Under the pieces are notes generated by a model. That model saw only the letters and a program-made list of their open reading frames with translations. It was not told where the DNA came from and did not search any database. From Paraescarpia echinospica (taxonomy: Eukaryota; Annelida; Polychaeta; Sabellida; Siboglinidae): DNA of 64,000 nucleotides. The stretch is from NCBI GenBank assembly GCA_020002185.1, contig CM034532.1, forward strand, positions 48,292,780 to 48,356,779, written 5' to 3'. Made by a program: the position numbers and the translations under genes. Positions 1 to 11,339 of the stretch are shown here, piece after piece (position 1 is the first letter of the stretch; the number at the start of each line of letters is the position of its first letter).

Positions 1-1167
1 GAGTAGGACTCACAATTGCGTGCCATCCAAATTGGCTTACAAAATCAGCCAATAGTTGCCGAATTCAACCGACATGTTATGGTTGCCAAGACATTGCCCA
101 TGCTGCCCGGTTTTGGTATCCACAATATCGTCAATATGCATTGATACATGTTCCACTCAATAGGTGGCACCAGTGTGACATATGAGGACGACGAAACCAC
201 CCACCACACATCCATACATGCAATGATATAGTTTTTCGGAATTTGCGAACGTAAATAACCACCCTTGATCGATCCCAACTTGCTCCCTATTAACAGAGCT
301 CACAGGAACCTACTGCGTGAGAAACACCATCGCAACTTGCTCTCAGAGCGAAAACCTCAACACTGTCATGTTTGCGGACATGCCAATTACGCAGTTGACA
401 AGTGTACTGAACGTTCAGATGAGTATGGCAACGAAGGCACCAAAGTTAGTATTGACAAGTCAACTGGTGTCAAATATACAACATTCGTATTAACAGCACC
501 TACATTTTCACAGGTGCCTTTTAGATAAAAAGCTCCACATTAAATTCAAAACAATTTTGTATCCGAACAGCACGATGTGTAATGATTTCAAAAATGCTGA
601 CACTGCCATGTTTCATAAGATAGAAGACAGACGAATAACGACTCATGACAACATAGTCTAGAGTCATTAGTAAATTTTGATTTACGCCAGCATTAAAAAC
701 ATCATCAACAATTTCATCCGGATAAAGATTAGTTTGCTTGGCAGCACGAGTAATCAACATAATTAAACAATTTTGATCTGCCGTTTCCCTGAAGAGGCAA
801 AGCGATAAATCATGTAACTGCGGCCATGTCGACCTCTCGTAAAGCATCAAGACACTAAGTTAGAAAAATATACGCCTCCATGAAAGAACAGGCTGGTTGA
901 ACATTGTGATATACAAACAAGTCTTCTAGATTAGGCGGCAGTGCCAGATGTGTGACGCGACCACTAGCGTCGCAACATGCACGATCATGGACACCGCATG
1001 CCGAAGCACACACACGCGCTCACAAACAAATTAAATAGTCTTAAATATAGTCTTAAATAACTTAGAAGCATACACATTTATATAGCAACAAACATCACCT
1101 GAGATACACAATACTTGAAGTCTATGTTGACAGACGCACGCCACTGCGTCGCTGTCGCCAGGCCGTG
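1..1167. other. Zinc-finger gene 3' flank with two unidentified convergent open frames
   Basis: This is the flank downstream of the zinc-finger stop codon. A plus-strand open frame (265-528, 87 codons) contains a CHVCGHANYAVDKC cysteine cluster. The same frame continues to the left edge if three in-frame stops are ignored, as in a decayed coding sequence. A minus-strand frame (521-850, about 109 codons) runs toward it, and the two overlap tail to tail by 8 bases. Neither resembles a family I recognise. They could be remnants of a mobile or viral element, or chance open frames in moderately AT-rich DNA. The lengths are only marginally above chance, so no function is assigned. Confidence 0.2.
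1077..1082 (-). terminator. Possible variant polyadenylation signal (TATAAA)
   Basis: On the minus strand this reads TATAAA, a known variant of AATAAA, about 86 bases past the zinc-finger stop codon. I found no canonical AATAAA or ATTAAA on the minus strand between the stop and the window edge. The match is short and could be chance. Confidence 0.2.
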
Positions 1168-4100
1168 TCATTGCATTGCCGGTGTCAGTGTCACCGTGAC
1201 CGTGATCGGCTGCGAGATCTTGTTGTAGACGGGGAGGTGAACGACCGACTTCGCAAAGAGGCTCTGCGTCGATGCCTCCTCTATATCAAACGACTGCAGA
1301 GTGAGTTCGGTCCGGCGTTTCCCGACGTACCCAACAAAAACCATCTGACGCTGGTTCTCGTCGCTCTGGTAGGCACTGTCAGTGCTGACGACATGCGCAC
1401 CATCAGTCAGTGCCATTTCCATTGCTTCGTCGCCATCATCGTTCGTCGTTGTTGTCATGGTAGCGTGCTGGCGCTGCGAATCGCTGGGTTCGCTGTGAAC
1501 ATTGGTGGCGCCACCATGTGGCTTTTTGGTGATGCCGTGCTCGGCGCGGATGTGGGTCTGGCATTGGAGACGCGAGGGAAAGCGCTGCTGGCAGTGGACG
1601 CAGCGGAACTTCTTGCGCTGCTGGCACAGGTTGTTGCGGATGTGATTCACGATCGCCGACTTTACGTTCTCGCCGATGCCTCTGACAGCGAGTCTCTTCA
1701 GCTTGGCGCCGCGCAGCTTGCGCCGCGGGCTGCGCTGGTACTTGCGACGCAGAGACACGAGGCTGTGTAGACTGGATCGCATGGACGCCGTGACACCGCC
1801 GCTGCCAGCCGGACTGTCGGTGGCTCGCACGGTCACCTGGTCCTGATGGTCGTGGATCATGTGCAGATGTAGCGTCACCTTCTCGCCGAATATCATGCCG
1901 CAGATTTCGCACTTCTGTACACAGAACTCGCCCGTGTAGCCCTTCTGCGCTTTATCTTCACCGTCAGAGTCGTTCTGCGGGTCCTTCTCCTTTGCTTGAC
2001 CGTCGGTCATCCGGGGTCGCTCCCCAGGCACCTGCCAGGTCTTGGCACTGACCACGGCCGTTGTGTCACACTGGCCATTGGCTACCTCCTCCTTCTGTTC
2101 TTCTTTCTTGATCATGTTCACTGGGATGATGCTCGGCTCGTCGTTGACGCCGTGCATCTTGCTGGGGGCTGGCGCCACGAGGACAGGCATTGTCATGGTG
2201 ACGGGGGTGGTGGGGGCGAGAGAGGAAGAGGGTGGGGCCGTGCTGATGGTGGTGAGACCGGTGATGAGGTCGTACTCAAGACCATGCATGTTGAGGAGGT
2301 GTGTCTTGAAGAAGTACTTGTTACACAGCTCCTTGTTACACAACTCGCATATGACCCGTGAGTTATTAATTGGGTTCCTCCAGGGCATCATCTGCCAGCC
2401 CATCTTCTCTGTCCCAGTCTGCATCGCGGGCGCCGGCGACGTCGGTAGCACCAAGGGGATCGACAGCACGGCGGGCGGTACTGCCGGTGGCACAGGGGCA
2501 CTGTGGGTTGGCGGATCGAATGTCGGAACCATGGTGTTGGCACTGAGACTGCCACTGCGGTCGGCCTTGATGCCATGGATGTTGGCCTTATGCGTCTTCA
2601 GGAAGTACTTGCTACAGAACTCTTTCTTGCAAATCTCGCAGTATGCCTCTGGGTCTATGCCCAGCTTCAGCAACTCATCATCTCTCGGCCGCTGCAGTTG
2701 CTGCGGCTGTGGCGGCAGCTGTGGCTGAATCAACTCGGGAGCCTCTCGTGTCTTCGATGGTGTGCTGGCAGCCGAGCTCGCAGATGACCCGCTCTTGCCG
2801 GACACGTCCTTGTCATTTTCGAGCATCGATGGGTCAATGCCATGCACCTTGATCTTGTGTGTCTTGAGGAAGTACTTGTTGCACACTTCCTTGTTGCACA
2901 GGTCACACATGACACGACTTGCAAACTTGGCAGCCACCATGTTGCTGAACATCGTCCCCGAGCCACTGCCAGATCCATTGTGGAACTTGACGTCGCTGGT
3001 GCTGCTCAGATCAAGGCCGACAGGCATCATATTGTGCATGCTGGACAGGTGAGAGGACACTGCGCTCTGTGTATCCTGAGGCTTCGGAGGCTGCACGATG
3101 GGAGAACTCGCCAGAGACTTTATGGATTCCATCTTCTCCTCGTTATCTGGCTTGATCTGCTCGGTTGCCAGCGGTGGCTTTGTGAGTGGCAGCGGCATAC
3201 CGAGACCGATGTCGGCTGAAGCGGGCAGCGGCATGTCGCTGTAGTAGACCCCGTGTTTGTTCGCCTTGTGGATGCGCAGGAAGTACTGGTCACAGAACTC
3301 CTTGCAGCATAGCTCGCAGTAGGTGTCTGTGTTCACCATCCCGCGCAGCCGGTCGCCGCCGTTGTTTGCAGCGGTGGCACTGCCTGGCTTCTCGAGCGAG
3401 ACTGTCTTCTGCTCGCTGGTCACCGTGGTGATGAGTGACTGAGGTTGGAGCAGCTGAGGTAGTGAGGTGAGAGGTGGGAAGTTGCTGGCCTGAAGCAGGG
3501 CCTGAGGTTGCGCCTGGATGAGGGCCATCGGCGGTGCGAACGGGTTGAGGAACATGATGTTTGCCATCGTCGTCATCCCAGGCACGGGGCTGTTGCCATT
3601 CATCGACGATGTCGTCATAGTAACGGGTGGCGGCAGGAGTATCGGCGCCAGTGATGGCATCATCGAGCCGCCAATGCTGCCAAAACCGGTACTGGTCGCC
3701 ATGTTCGCTATCGGCGAGCTTCCCATCGCAGACAGAAGGGGGCGCCCTCGTTTGTGAATGGACAACCCGGATACGTCGGTGACGATGCCATGCACGTCGT
3801 GTCGATGTTTCTTGAGGTAGTACTTATTGCAAAAGTGTTTCTGGCATATGTCACAGTAGTCCTCCATGTTTGGCGAAGACTTGCGCATGCTGGAGATGGG
3901 CGTCGTGGCGACACTGCTGCCAGCAGCGGGCACAGTGATACTCTCGACAGTGCACGGCATCGACAACTGCTTATTCTGTATCACTGCCTTCACGGCAGCG
4001 GCTGTCGCCGGGGCGACTTTATCGAGGCTCACGTTCTCGCGATGTGGCGACGGGCAACTGACCATAGCAAAGTCCTTTGGCTGCTGCTGGTGCGACTCGT

Positions 4101-4953
4101 GTGGTGGCCTCTCTGTCGACCGATCCACATCCACAGCCACGCTCGCAGGGAACGGCGCGATATCTCCACCATACGGGGGCACCGTGACGGGATACCCTCC
4201 ATTGATGTTGCCGTCTCCAGTCGGGGCCTCGTAGATGCCGTGCTTGTTTGCTTTGTGCGTCTTCAGGAAGTACTTGTTGCAGAACTCGCGGTCACAGATC
4301 TCGCAGTAGGCGTCTGGGTGGAAGATGCGAGACTTTGATCCGTCCCACATCATCTCTGCAGGCAGCTCGCCATTCTCGCCGACTGGAATCTCACATGGCG
4401 GCTTGCTCTCAACCGCGAGATTGCCAGCTGTCACGGGACTTATCACAACCTGCTGCTGCAGGAACTCACTCCCAAGTCGATGGTACTTTGTCGGAAACGA
4501 CTCTGCCGTCGCGCTCGCATCACCGTTGTTATCACCGGCCACCTGGCGGCTGATGTTGTGAACATTCTCAATGTGGAACATGAGCGCTGTGTGCGAGGCG
4601 AAGAAGTCACTGCACATATCGCACGAGTAGCTATTCGCGGCGTCTACATCCATCTCCATGATCCCACGTCCCTTCCCTTCACGGCTGTCCTCGTCAACGA
4701 CATTTCCCTCGATCGTGAACGCGCCGCCAACAATCTTCCCCTCCAATGTCGGCACTCCGCTGCCCCCCTCTGCTGTCGATGTCTCTGCATCAATGTCAAG
4801 GTACACCCGTGTCGGCTTCGAGCGTTTCCTGCGTCCGCTGCCGACTGATTTCGTTGGTGAGTCGCAGCAGTCGCCTGAAACGAGTCTCATAGATTGTTGT
4901 TGCATCTCCATGGTATCGCCGTGGCAAACTGGACTCAATAACACGGCGTTCAT
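1168..4953 (-). CDS. Large nuclear multi-C2H2 zinc-finger protein, probable transcription regulator
   Basis: One uninterrupted 1261-codon frame from ATG (A at -3) to TGA, with an in-frame stop five codons upstream of the ATG. Nine C2H2 fingers begin near residues 111, 217, 367, 546, 683, 772, 869, 1015 and 1118. Fingers 2-7 share C-x2-C-x12-H-x4-H with an extra Cys five positions after the second zinc Cys and the core C-N-K-Y-F-L-K-T-H, ending H-G-[IVL]. They are 90-180 residues apart with low-complexity Pro/Ser/Gln/Thr linkers and no TGEKP linkers. Fingers 1, 8 and 9 are ordinary. Basic runs at 41-49 (RRKRSKPTR) and 1069-1087 look like nuclear localisation signals. GLDLS near 646 resembles a CtBP-binding variant. 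A nuclear DNA- or RNA-binding regulator is expected. I cannot name the orthologue. The exon is much more GC-rich than its surroundings, which explains the many antisense shadow frames. Confidence 0.92.
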   Translation of the reverse strand: MNAVLLSPVCHGDTMEMQQQSMRLVSGDCCDSPTKSVGSGRRKRSKPTRVYLDIDAETSTAEGGSGVPTLEGKIVGGAFTIEGNVVDEDSREGKGRGIMEMDVDAANSYSCDMCSDFFASHTALMFHIENVHNISRQVAGDNNGDASATAESFPTKYHRLGSEFLQQQVVISPVTAGNLAVESKPPCEIPVGENGELPAEMMWDGSKSRIFHPDAYCEICDREFCNKYFLKTHKANKHGIYEAPTGDGNINGGYPVTVPPYGGDIAPFPASVAVDVDRSTERPPHESHQQQPKDFAMVSCPSPHRENVSLDKVAPATAAAVKAVIQNKQLSMPCTVESITVPAAGSSVATTPISSMRKSSPNMEDYCDICQKHFCNKYYLKKHRHDVHGIVTDVSGLSIHKRGRPLLSAMGSSPIANMATSTGFGSIGGSMMPSLAPILLPPPVTMTTSSMNGNSPVPGMTTMANIMFLNPFAPPMALIQAQPQALLQASNFPPLTSLPQLLQPQSLITTVTSEQKTVSLEKPGSATAANNGGDRLRGMVNTDTYCELCCKEFCDQYFLRIHKANKHGVYYSDMPLPASADIGLGMPLPLTKPPLATEQIKPDNEEKMESIKSLASSPIVQPPKPQDTQSAVSSHLSSMHNMMPVGLDLSSTSDVKFHNGSGSGSGTMFSNMVAAKFASRVMCDLCNKEVCNKYFLKTHKIKVHGIDPSMLENDKDVSGKSGSSASSAASTPSKTREAPELIQPQLPPQPQQLQRPRDDELLKLGIDPEAYCEICKKEFCSKYFLKTHKANIHGIKADRSGSLSANTMVPTFDPPTHSAPVPPAVPPAVLSIPLVLPTSPAPAMQTGTEKMGWQMMPWRNPINNSRVICELCNKELCNKYFFKTHLLNMHGLEYDLITGLTTISTAPPSSSLAPTTPVTMTMPVLVAPAPSKMHGVNDEPSIIPVNMIKKEEQKEEVANGQCDTTAVVSAKTWQVPGERPRMTDGQAKEKDPQNDSDGEDKAQKGYTGEFCVQKCEICGMIFGEKVTLHLHMIHDHQDQVTVRATDSPAGSGGVTASMRSSLHSLVSLRRKYQRSPRRKLRGAKLKRLAVRGIGENVKSAIVNHIRNNLCQQRKKFRCVHCQQRFPSRLQCQTHIRAEHGITKKPHGGATNVHSEPSDSQRQHATMTTTTNDDGDEAMEMALTDGAHVVSTDSAYQSDENQRQMVFVGYVGKRRTELTLQSFDIEEASTQSLFAKSVVHLPVYNKISQPITVTVTLTPAMQ

Positions 4954-5030
4954 CGTTCTCTGCCAGTTTCACTCGGCCATGTGGTAAGTCTGGCTACTTC
5001 TTCTTGGCTGAGGTCTCTTCTTACAAGTGT
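4954..5030 (-). other. 5' leader of the zinc-finger exon, starting at a splice acceptor
   Basis: Upstream of the ATG the minus strand reads TTTGTGTTTGTTGCAG (5031-5046), a good pyrimidine tract plus AG acceptor, so the exon probably begins at 5030. The frame starting at the first leader base (ACA CTT GTA AGA...) stays open for 26 codons and stops at a TGA that overlaps the main ATG as ATGA. The main reading frame has a TGA five codons upstream of the ATG, so coding cannot extend across the junction in that frame. Confidence 0.65.
4969..4980 (-). promoter_or_regulatory. Minimal upstream ORF (ATG GCC GAG TGA)
   Basis: A four-codon upstream ORF encoding M-A-E lies 15 bases before the main ATG and in another frame. 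It has A at -3 and G at +4, a strong context. If it is in the mature mRNA it should reduce initiation at the main start or require reinitiation. The sequence is plain; the regulatory effect is inferred. Confidence 0.4.
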
Positions 5031-6284
5031 CTGCAACAAACACAAACAGTCAGCCATAAAGCAAGCCACGCTTCCCATTTAATCAGCACATACATCCGAA
5101 AATGAGCATCTTATTAATGAGTGGTGAACAATGATACAGTATGGATGGACATTTCACCTTCCTGCTTTCAATTCTACCTGTCAATAGTAAATTACAAACA
5201 AATACGTAAAGACCGGACGAGTGAAGGAACGAACGAATGAACAAATAAAATAAACGAACAAATGAAAGGTTATAAATTAAAAACATTTGTAACAGTATAC
5301 ACTAGATACAAGACAAACATGTTTAAAACTATATTCATAATTTCACATGTATATAAATGAGAATATGTATGTACATAAATAAGAGTACGTGCTGTTTGTC
5401 TACCTGAATAACAGCACTCATAATTAATATATTGTTATTAAGAATATAATTTTCAATGTATTGCTTGTGATATTTAAAATGCTGTGCTATATAAGTGACA
5501 CAAGTTACCACTAGGGTGGTTACCACATTGGCAGAATGTAGTACATGTTAATAATTTGATTTCCACAAACAGATATATCTTAATTAAACAATAGGTTCTT
5601 GTATTCACTTCAAAATGCAGAACTTTAATAAAATGTTTTTAAATTATGACATAAAGAATTCCGTAATCGCACTCCGTTGACATACACAAACACAGATTGT
5701 TGGAACAGACACTTTGCCGTTCTAAGCCATGATTAGTGCGCATTGAATACATGTTATATACCATCAAACACTGAATATTTGATGGCAAAGAGAGACAGAA
5801 AATGTTGTATATAAATAATGTTTTCAGTTCGATGATGATATCTGGACATTTTAAAACATGTCATTGTTCTTATGATCCAACCGTTTTGACATTCTAAACG
5901 TATATTACAGCATGTCAGTCAATAACAATATTTCAAATCAATATGAAACTTGAGACACCAGCTATATAATTTTAGTTCGCACAGATAGCATAACTATAAA
6001 TAAATTGATTATTTCAGACACATCAATGTTTCCAATCAGGAAACATTTCAAATGTTGCGACCAATTTGTGCGATCTCCTACCATAAGCGCCAAAGAGCCT
6101 GATGTATCATAATTCTGTAAGACAGAATAATTCAGTCAAACAGGCCTGTCTACGACGCAGTAATTGACAATCACGCCAAGGGAATAATCATAATTCTGTC
6201 AACAAACCACAAAGGAATATATTTTATAATTACACTGTAACGTGACCAAAACAATCAGCATAAGACCAATCAGAATTATCCCAG

Positions 6285-6331
6285 CGGCACCTACGTCTAT
6301 ATTCTCTCAATCTGTGAGAATATAGTGCCGG
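6285..6331. repeat. Inverted repeat (hairpin)
   Basis: CTATATTCTC (6297-6306) is followed after 9 bases by its exact reverse complement GAGAATATAG (6316-6325). An outer GGCAC/GTGCC pair lengthens the stem with one bulge. It could be a small MITE remnant or a cruciform-prone palindrome. Confidence 0.5.
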
Positions 6332-6954
6332 TAATCGGCGGGTTGATATCCTATTGATTTAACACACCATACCCTACTCTGGTATATATTCATTATTATT
6401 TATTTGGTTAACAAACTAACCTAATGCAATAAGGTTCACTTATTAACTTAACATTCATCAAATAATCATTTGCAGATCTATGTGCAAAGCATTTGAAATG
6501 ATTAATGAGGCATTAAAATTAGTTAATCATTTCTAGGCTCATGCTAACCAAAAATAGTAAAAAGGTTAGATAAATAAAATGCAATACATTTTGCCAATCT
6601 GGCTGATAAAAAAGTTGCTTAAGAAAAACTATCAGTTTGCTAAATGTAAAAGGTAAATACAATAGAGTAAGCACAGCATTTTAGAACCTATGATATCAAA
6701 AACAAAAAACATAAATTTTACAGTTCTCTGATAAAAATCTGACATTCCTTGCATATGCACACCAGACAGGAATAATGTCTTACTCAAAATGCAGGTGCAG
6801 CTGAACATTGAAGGGAACAGCCAGGAAATGTTGGCAAACAGATAATTAGTGCCCCTAGCCCCCCTGTCAGTGCCAGTAGCCCTGAAACCGTCCTATCTAC
6901 TAAATTTTAAGTAATCAATTCTAGCTGGTATGATTCTAGGAAAGGCCAGAAGGC

Positions 6955-7440
6955 CAAATAGAGTTCAGATGTAAATGTCGCACTGAGAACATATTCCAAT
7001 TTAGCTAAGTACATGTTTTACTGTCGGGTTGTATTTAGACTGCAGCCCAGTTTAGTCCAAAATATTGTATTGAGAATGTAATCTATTTCAGTCACAAATG
7101 CTATGTACAATGAACACAATACTGATAATACAATCTAGTTCAGTCACAAACGTTTTAATGAGAATTTTACATATTTCTGTCAGAAATGTTGTATCAGTTG
7201 CATATTTTGACTACTTCATTGAGAAATGTTGTATTGAGAAAGTCATAATCTATGTGATGACACAACTGTTGTAAACACTGAGACCCCGCTGCAATTTCTA
7301 ATTCAGCCACAAATGTTGCACAGAGAACAAGATATATTTTAATGGCAATTGTTTTACATGAAACAAAATAAAGTTCAATCATATATTTTGTACCAAGAAT
7401 TTACTCATTTGAGTTCTGTCACAGTCTGCAGAGAATAACT
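6955..7440 (+). repeat. Degenerate minisatellite, unit about 36-50 bp
   Basis: The motif TTCAGTCACAAATGTTGTAT recurs in diverged form near 7088, 7138, 7174, 7216, 7300 and 7414. Each copy is followed by a version of TGAGAATGTAATC. Spacing and identity vary widely, so this is an old, decayed tandem array. Confidence 0.45.
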
Positions 7441-8380
7441 TGATCTAGTTTAGTTGTAATGGTTGTTTGCCAGCATCGTTTCTTTATTAGATCATTTTAC
7501 AGAGTGCATCTAAGCCATTCTTCGCATACTGTTTGATGACTGGGCTTGTAGTAAAGAGTTATTTATTTGTCATAAATATATATTTAATTACCACAGTAAA
7601 TCATAACATTGCTTATGCCATTCTGTTTGTGCTAACGTCTTCACAAATAGCTGGAAACAAACTCCATGATTGTTAGTTGATACATCATACATTTAAATAT
7701 GAAAGCTTTAGCAGGTAAAAATAGACCGGTTTATGTGGTCGATGATCATGTTTAGCCAGTGGTCACCCATGACAGGTACATTACTGTTAGAAACAATCCA
7801 TCCCTAGGACTGTGGTGGTCAGAGACAGGTGGCCACACACAAGAAAGATCTGTCCTTTTCAAAAAGAGACATCTTTAGAAGCTGCATTGATCGTGAGAAA
7901 TACCAGAAAGTGTGCAATGGAGACACAGTACTGAGGGTCCGTACACAATGACAGATACCAAATTCAAGGCTATGTGAATGCTTTTCGAGGTTAATGAAAG
8001 GAAAATTCATTCAAAACTATTAAACTGAGAATGTATTGGCACGAGACTATTGATCGCGACCTACAGCAAGAGATGGACTGACATCAAAATGCTAACAAAT
8101 AACATATCTGGGTGGAATGCTTTGACTGCCTCATGCATCTATATATGAATTGAGCATGCGCAGCTAAATCTAAGTATGTAACACCCATACACATAAAAAG
8201 TGATTGGTGAAGGAAGATCAATTTGAATGAACAGGAAGCTGGGCATCATAAAAAGGGGTCCACTGGCAACTGTTGTGCAACACAAGCATATAAGCTGAAT
8301 CACCTCCCTTGCTGGGGGGGGGCTACTAATGAACAAAAACTACTAAAGTCAGTGGGCAACTGGTGAAGGTTTCAGAGCAG

Positions 8381-8928
8381 TGTGGAATTGCATCTTCAAA
8401 AGGAAATAAAATCCTTGGAATAATTAGGCGAAATATAACATATATGGAAAGAGAACTAATAATACCACTGTACAAAACAATATATTGGCCTCATTTAGAA
8501 TATTGTATACAAGCGTGGAGGCCATAACGCAAGTAAGACGTAGATATGCTAGAAAGAGTAGAGGAGAGCGACTAAAATTATACCAAAACTGAGAGATCTT
8601 AGTTACGAAATACGCCTAAAAGAATGTGGTTTGATGACACTAGAGACCAGGAGATTGAGAGGAGATCAGATAGAAGTGTTTAAAATATTAAATGGTTAAG
8701 AAAATATTGATAGAAATATTTTTTTCTCAGTTAAAAAAGATAGAAGGACTAGAGGACATGAAGTTACATTAATAAAGGAGCAGTGTAGATTAGATACAAG
8801 AAAGTTCTCATTTTCACAAAGGACTGTAAATGATTGGAACAGAATATCTGCTGATTGTGTGGGTGCTAGTAGCGTGAATGTTTAAAAATAAAATTAACAT
8901 GTACCTCAGAAGGGCAGGATACACCTAA
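8381..8928 (+). mobile_element. 5'-truncated, broken CR1-like non-LTR retrotransposon (C-terminal end of the reverse transcriptase)
   Basis: Conceptual translation shows hallmarks of the CR1/L2-type ORF2 C-terminus in order: NKILGIIRRN, YWPHLEYCIQAW, RRATKIIPKLRDLSYEIRL, LETRRLRGDQIEVFKILNG, RTRGHEVTL, RKFSFSQRTVNDWN and a final FKNKINMY ending at TAA (8926-8928). At least three in-frame stops (two just after the first block, one after KILNG) and two single-base frameshifts make it a dead copy. The endonuclease and most of the polymerase are missing, as expected for 5' truncation during target-primed insertion. The following 80 bases may be its 3' UTR. It is in plus orientation inside the putative zinc-finger intron. 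Confidence 0.85.
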
Positions 8929-10905
8929 ATAAAAAGGGTTGGACTCTGGATAAGCCAAAAGGCTTCCTTGTCCACCTGCCATCTAGAGTTAATTCTCTGG
9001 GTGGCAATCTTGTTAAACTGTAGCTAACAGCAGTGCCATGGATTATGTATGCAAAATAAGCAGATAAGGCAACCTGGGTCTCAGGCTGAGAACAGCAGGG
9101 AATGCACTGGCTGCCAGTGAACAAAGGCCAGAGGCAGAGCATAATCAAGGCTTTTCAAGGGTGCAAGCCAGAATTCAAGGACATCAAAGCTTTGAATTGG
9201 GCTAGGTGTAATTCAAGGTTTTCAAGGCCCCATATGGACCCTGACTGTACTGTATTAAAATGTACTGATACAGTGCCAATCATACTATTACAAAAGGACA
9301 TAATCCAGATGGATTCAGGTTAGTTATAAAATCCACAACCAAAATTTATCTGCATGTTGTAAAATGCAGATGTGAAAGTTTAACGACTGAACAAACAGAA
9401 AAAGACAGGACATTAACACTGGTAACTTTAGGCAACATGGCACTCTAGAGTAGTTAATCAGCTATAAACAGCTGAATAAACAAATGGCAAAGTGTTCTAG
9501 CCTTGCTTATGATCACCAATTTGTGAATGTTAAATCAAACATTTCGGCCCACGCCTTTAGAAACACAAACTACATGAAGAAAATTATCTATAAATTGCAG
9601 TGTCAATCAACATTACCACAAGTTAAATATCTGTATGTTGAGACAACTGGGTTTCAATTTAAACGCATTTGTTATAATTACACAACAACATGTCCTTGTA
9701 TCCTTGAACAGAAAACTAAAATCATGCCATTATTACTTGGTTCATCGCATAAAATTCTCGGGTCAGTCTCCAACCAATCATAGTCCTCGTACAACAGAGT
9801 TTGGAATATATTCACCATATTGACATAGCAACCTTCCATTAGTTTTTAGGTATCTATAATATATTAAGTTTATTTCTACCTGTAACTCAGTTAATTATAT
9901 CGTGAAATTGTCTGCAAAATAAACTTGATGAAGCAGAAAATCTTAAAGTAAAAAAAAAATCCAGTAAATCAAGCAGGATGTTATTTGAAAAATTACAAAA
10001 ACACAAAATACCCAACTAGTAAGGTTATGGGAACAAAATGGGACATGGGAACAATCCCGACCCACACACCCCTCCCCTGTTCCTGTTCAAGAGCAGACAC
10101 ATGATAGACTCTACCGCCTTTACAATCAAATGCACCACATGGCCATTATCTGTGTCAGAATGCAAAACATGATATTATCTAAATCTCAAATTACACACAC
10201 CGCTACGATTAGAGTTTTCTCTCATAACTCCACGACTGCCTGTTCTGTGGCGATTCCGCCAATGGTCATCGCTTCAAGTTTTATCACCACAGGAAACCAT
10301 ACAATGCCATTCAACTTGGCATTTGTCAGACCTGTGTTAAATTTGTGCCATTGCTGTTCCACCGGCTGACTGCAACGGATCATGTACAAAGCTGTCAGAA
10401 TGAGAGACATAGTGTTTAGTATGTTTGTATTTCATTCACATAAGCAGTAAAACAATATGTTACCAAGACATGACACATTCCATAGACCACGTTGCCTGAC
10501 TGAGCCCGCGTACAAAACAAAAAAAATGCCTTGTACCTGTACGAATTATATCTGTTATATATTTATTCATTACAATCGACAAACTGTATCTCTGTCCAAC
10601 ATAAAACACATGACTATTACATGTTTGTCAAAATCATAATTATTCCATATAGATGCACAATTTCATGTGAATAAAATCAGTAGGTGTGTTAGTTTAATCT
10701 TAAAAAGGTACCTGGAATGTAATTAATTTTAAAATAATGTTTTTTTGTAAGATATTATATATAATTTACATATTTTATATCATATATAATATTGTAATAC
10801 ATGCAAATGTACTCTCACCTCTGATTTAACGAATTCATTTATAACGAATTCTTGCTTATACTGAATAACTGAATTGGTCTCAATTTGTTATTATTATTTA
10901 ATTAC

Positions 10906-11001
10906 TATATACAGTAAATTTCAGACTTAACAAATTTTGCATGTAACGAATAAAGTGGTTAGTCATGAGCACTTAATTATATATATGGTTTACTGTATAT
11001 A
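10906..11001. mobile_element. Short element bounded by 13-bp inverted repeats (MITE-like)
   Basis: TATATACAGTAAA (10906-10918) and its exact reverse complement (10989-11001) bracket about 70 bases. Upstream DNA contains repeated AACGAATT blocks reminiscent of common invertebrate DNA-transposon relics. AT-richness makes a chance TIR possible and no target-site duplication is clear. Confidence 0.3.
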
Positions 11002-11339
11002 AATGAATTAAACACACAATACTGTCCATAAGTTGTAACAGGGACCTGTTCACATACCAAACGTATAGTATTTAGCACACATTTCATAAAGTTGAACAAA
11101 AAATTGAAATGTTTCGAACCACATTCATTGTGTAAAACTGGCACCATAAAATCTGAGCAGAATTCATCTAAAGAGGCCACCCAAGTGACTCGGATTTAAT
11201 GACCTGATAAACGGATGGTCTGATGGCTGGTCAGATAAACAGACAGACACATCTGGAGAAAAAAACAGACAATGACAGAGTGGTAGTTTTCCCCACGCTT
11301 GGAGGAGTTCTACTGTAAGTAGACTTGAGGGACAATTAC

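Noticed and set aside
1165..4987. Several plus-strand open frames of 100-230 codons opposite the zinc-finger exon (for example 1165-1770 and 2042-2728)
   Set aside because: They are shadows of a GC-rich, finger-repeat coding sequence. Their translations repeat only because the opposite strand encodes repeated fingers.
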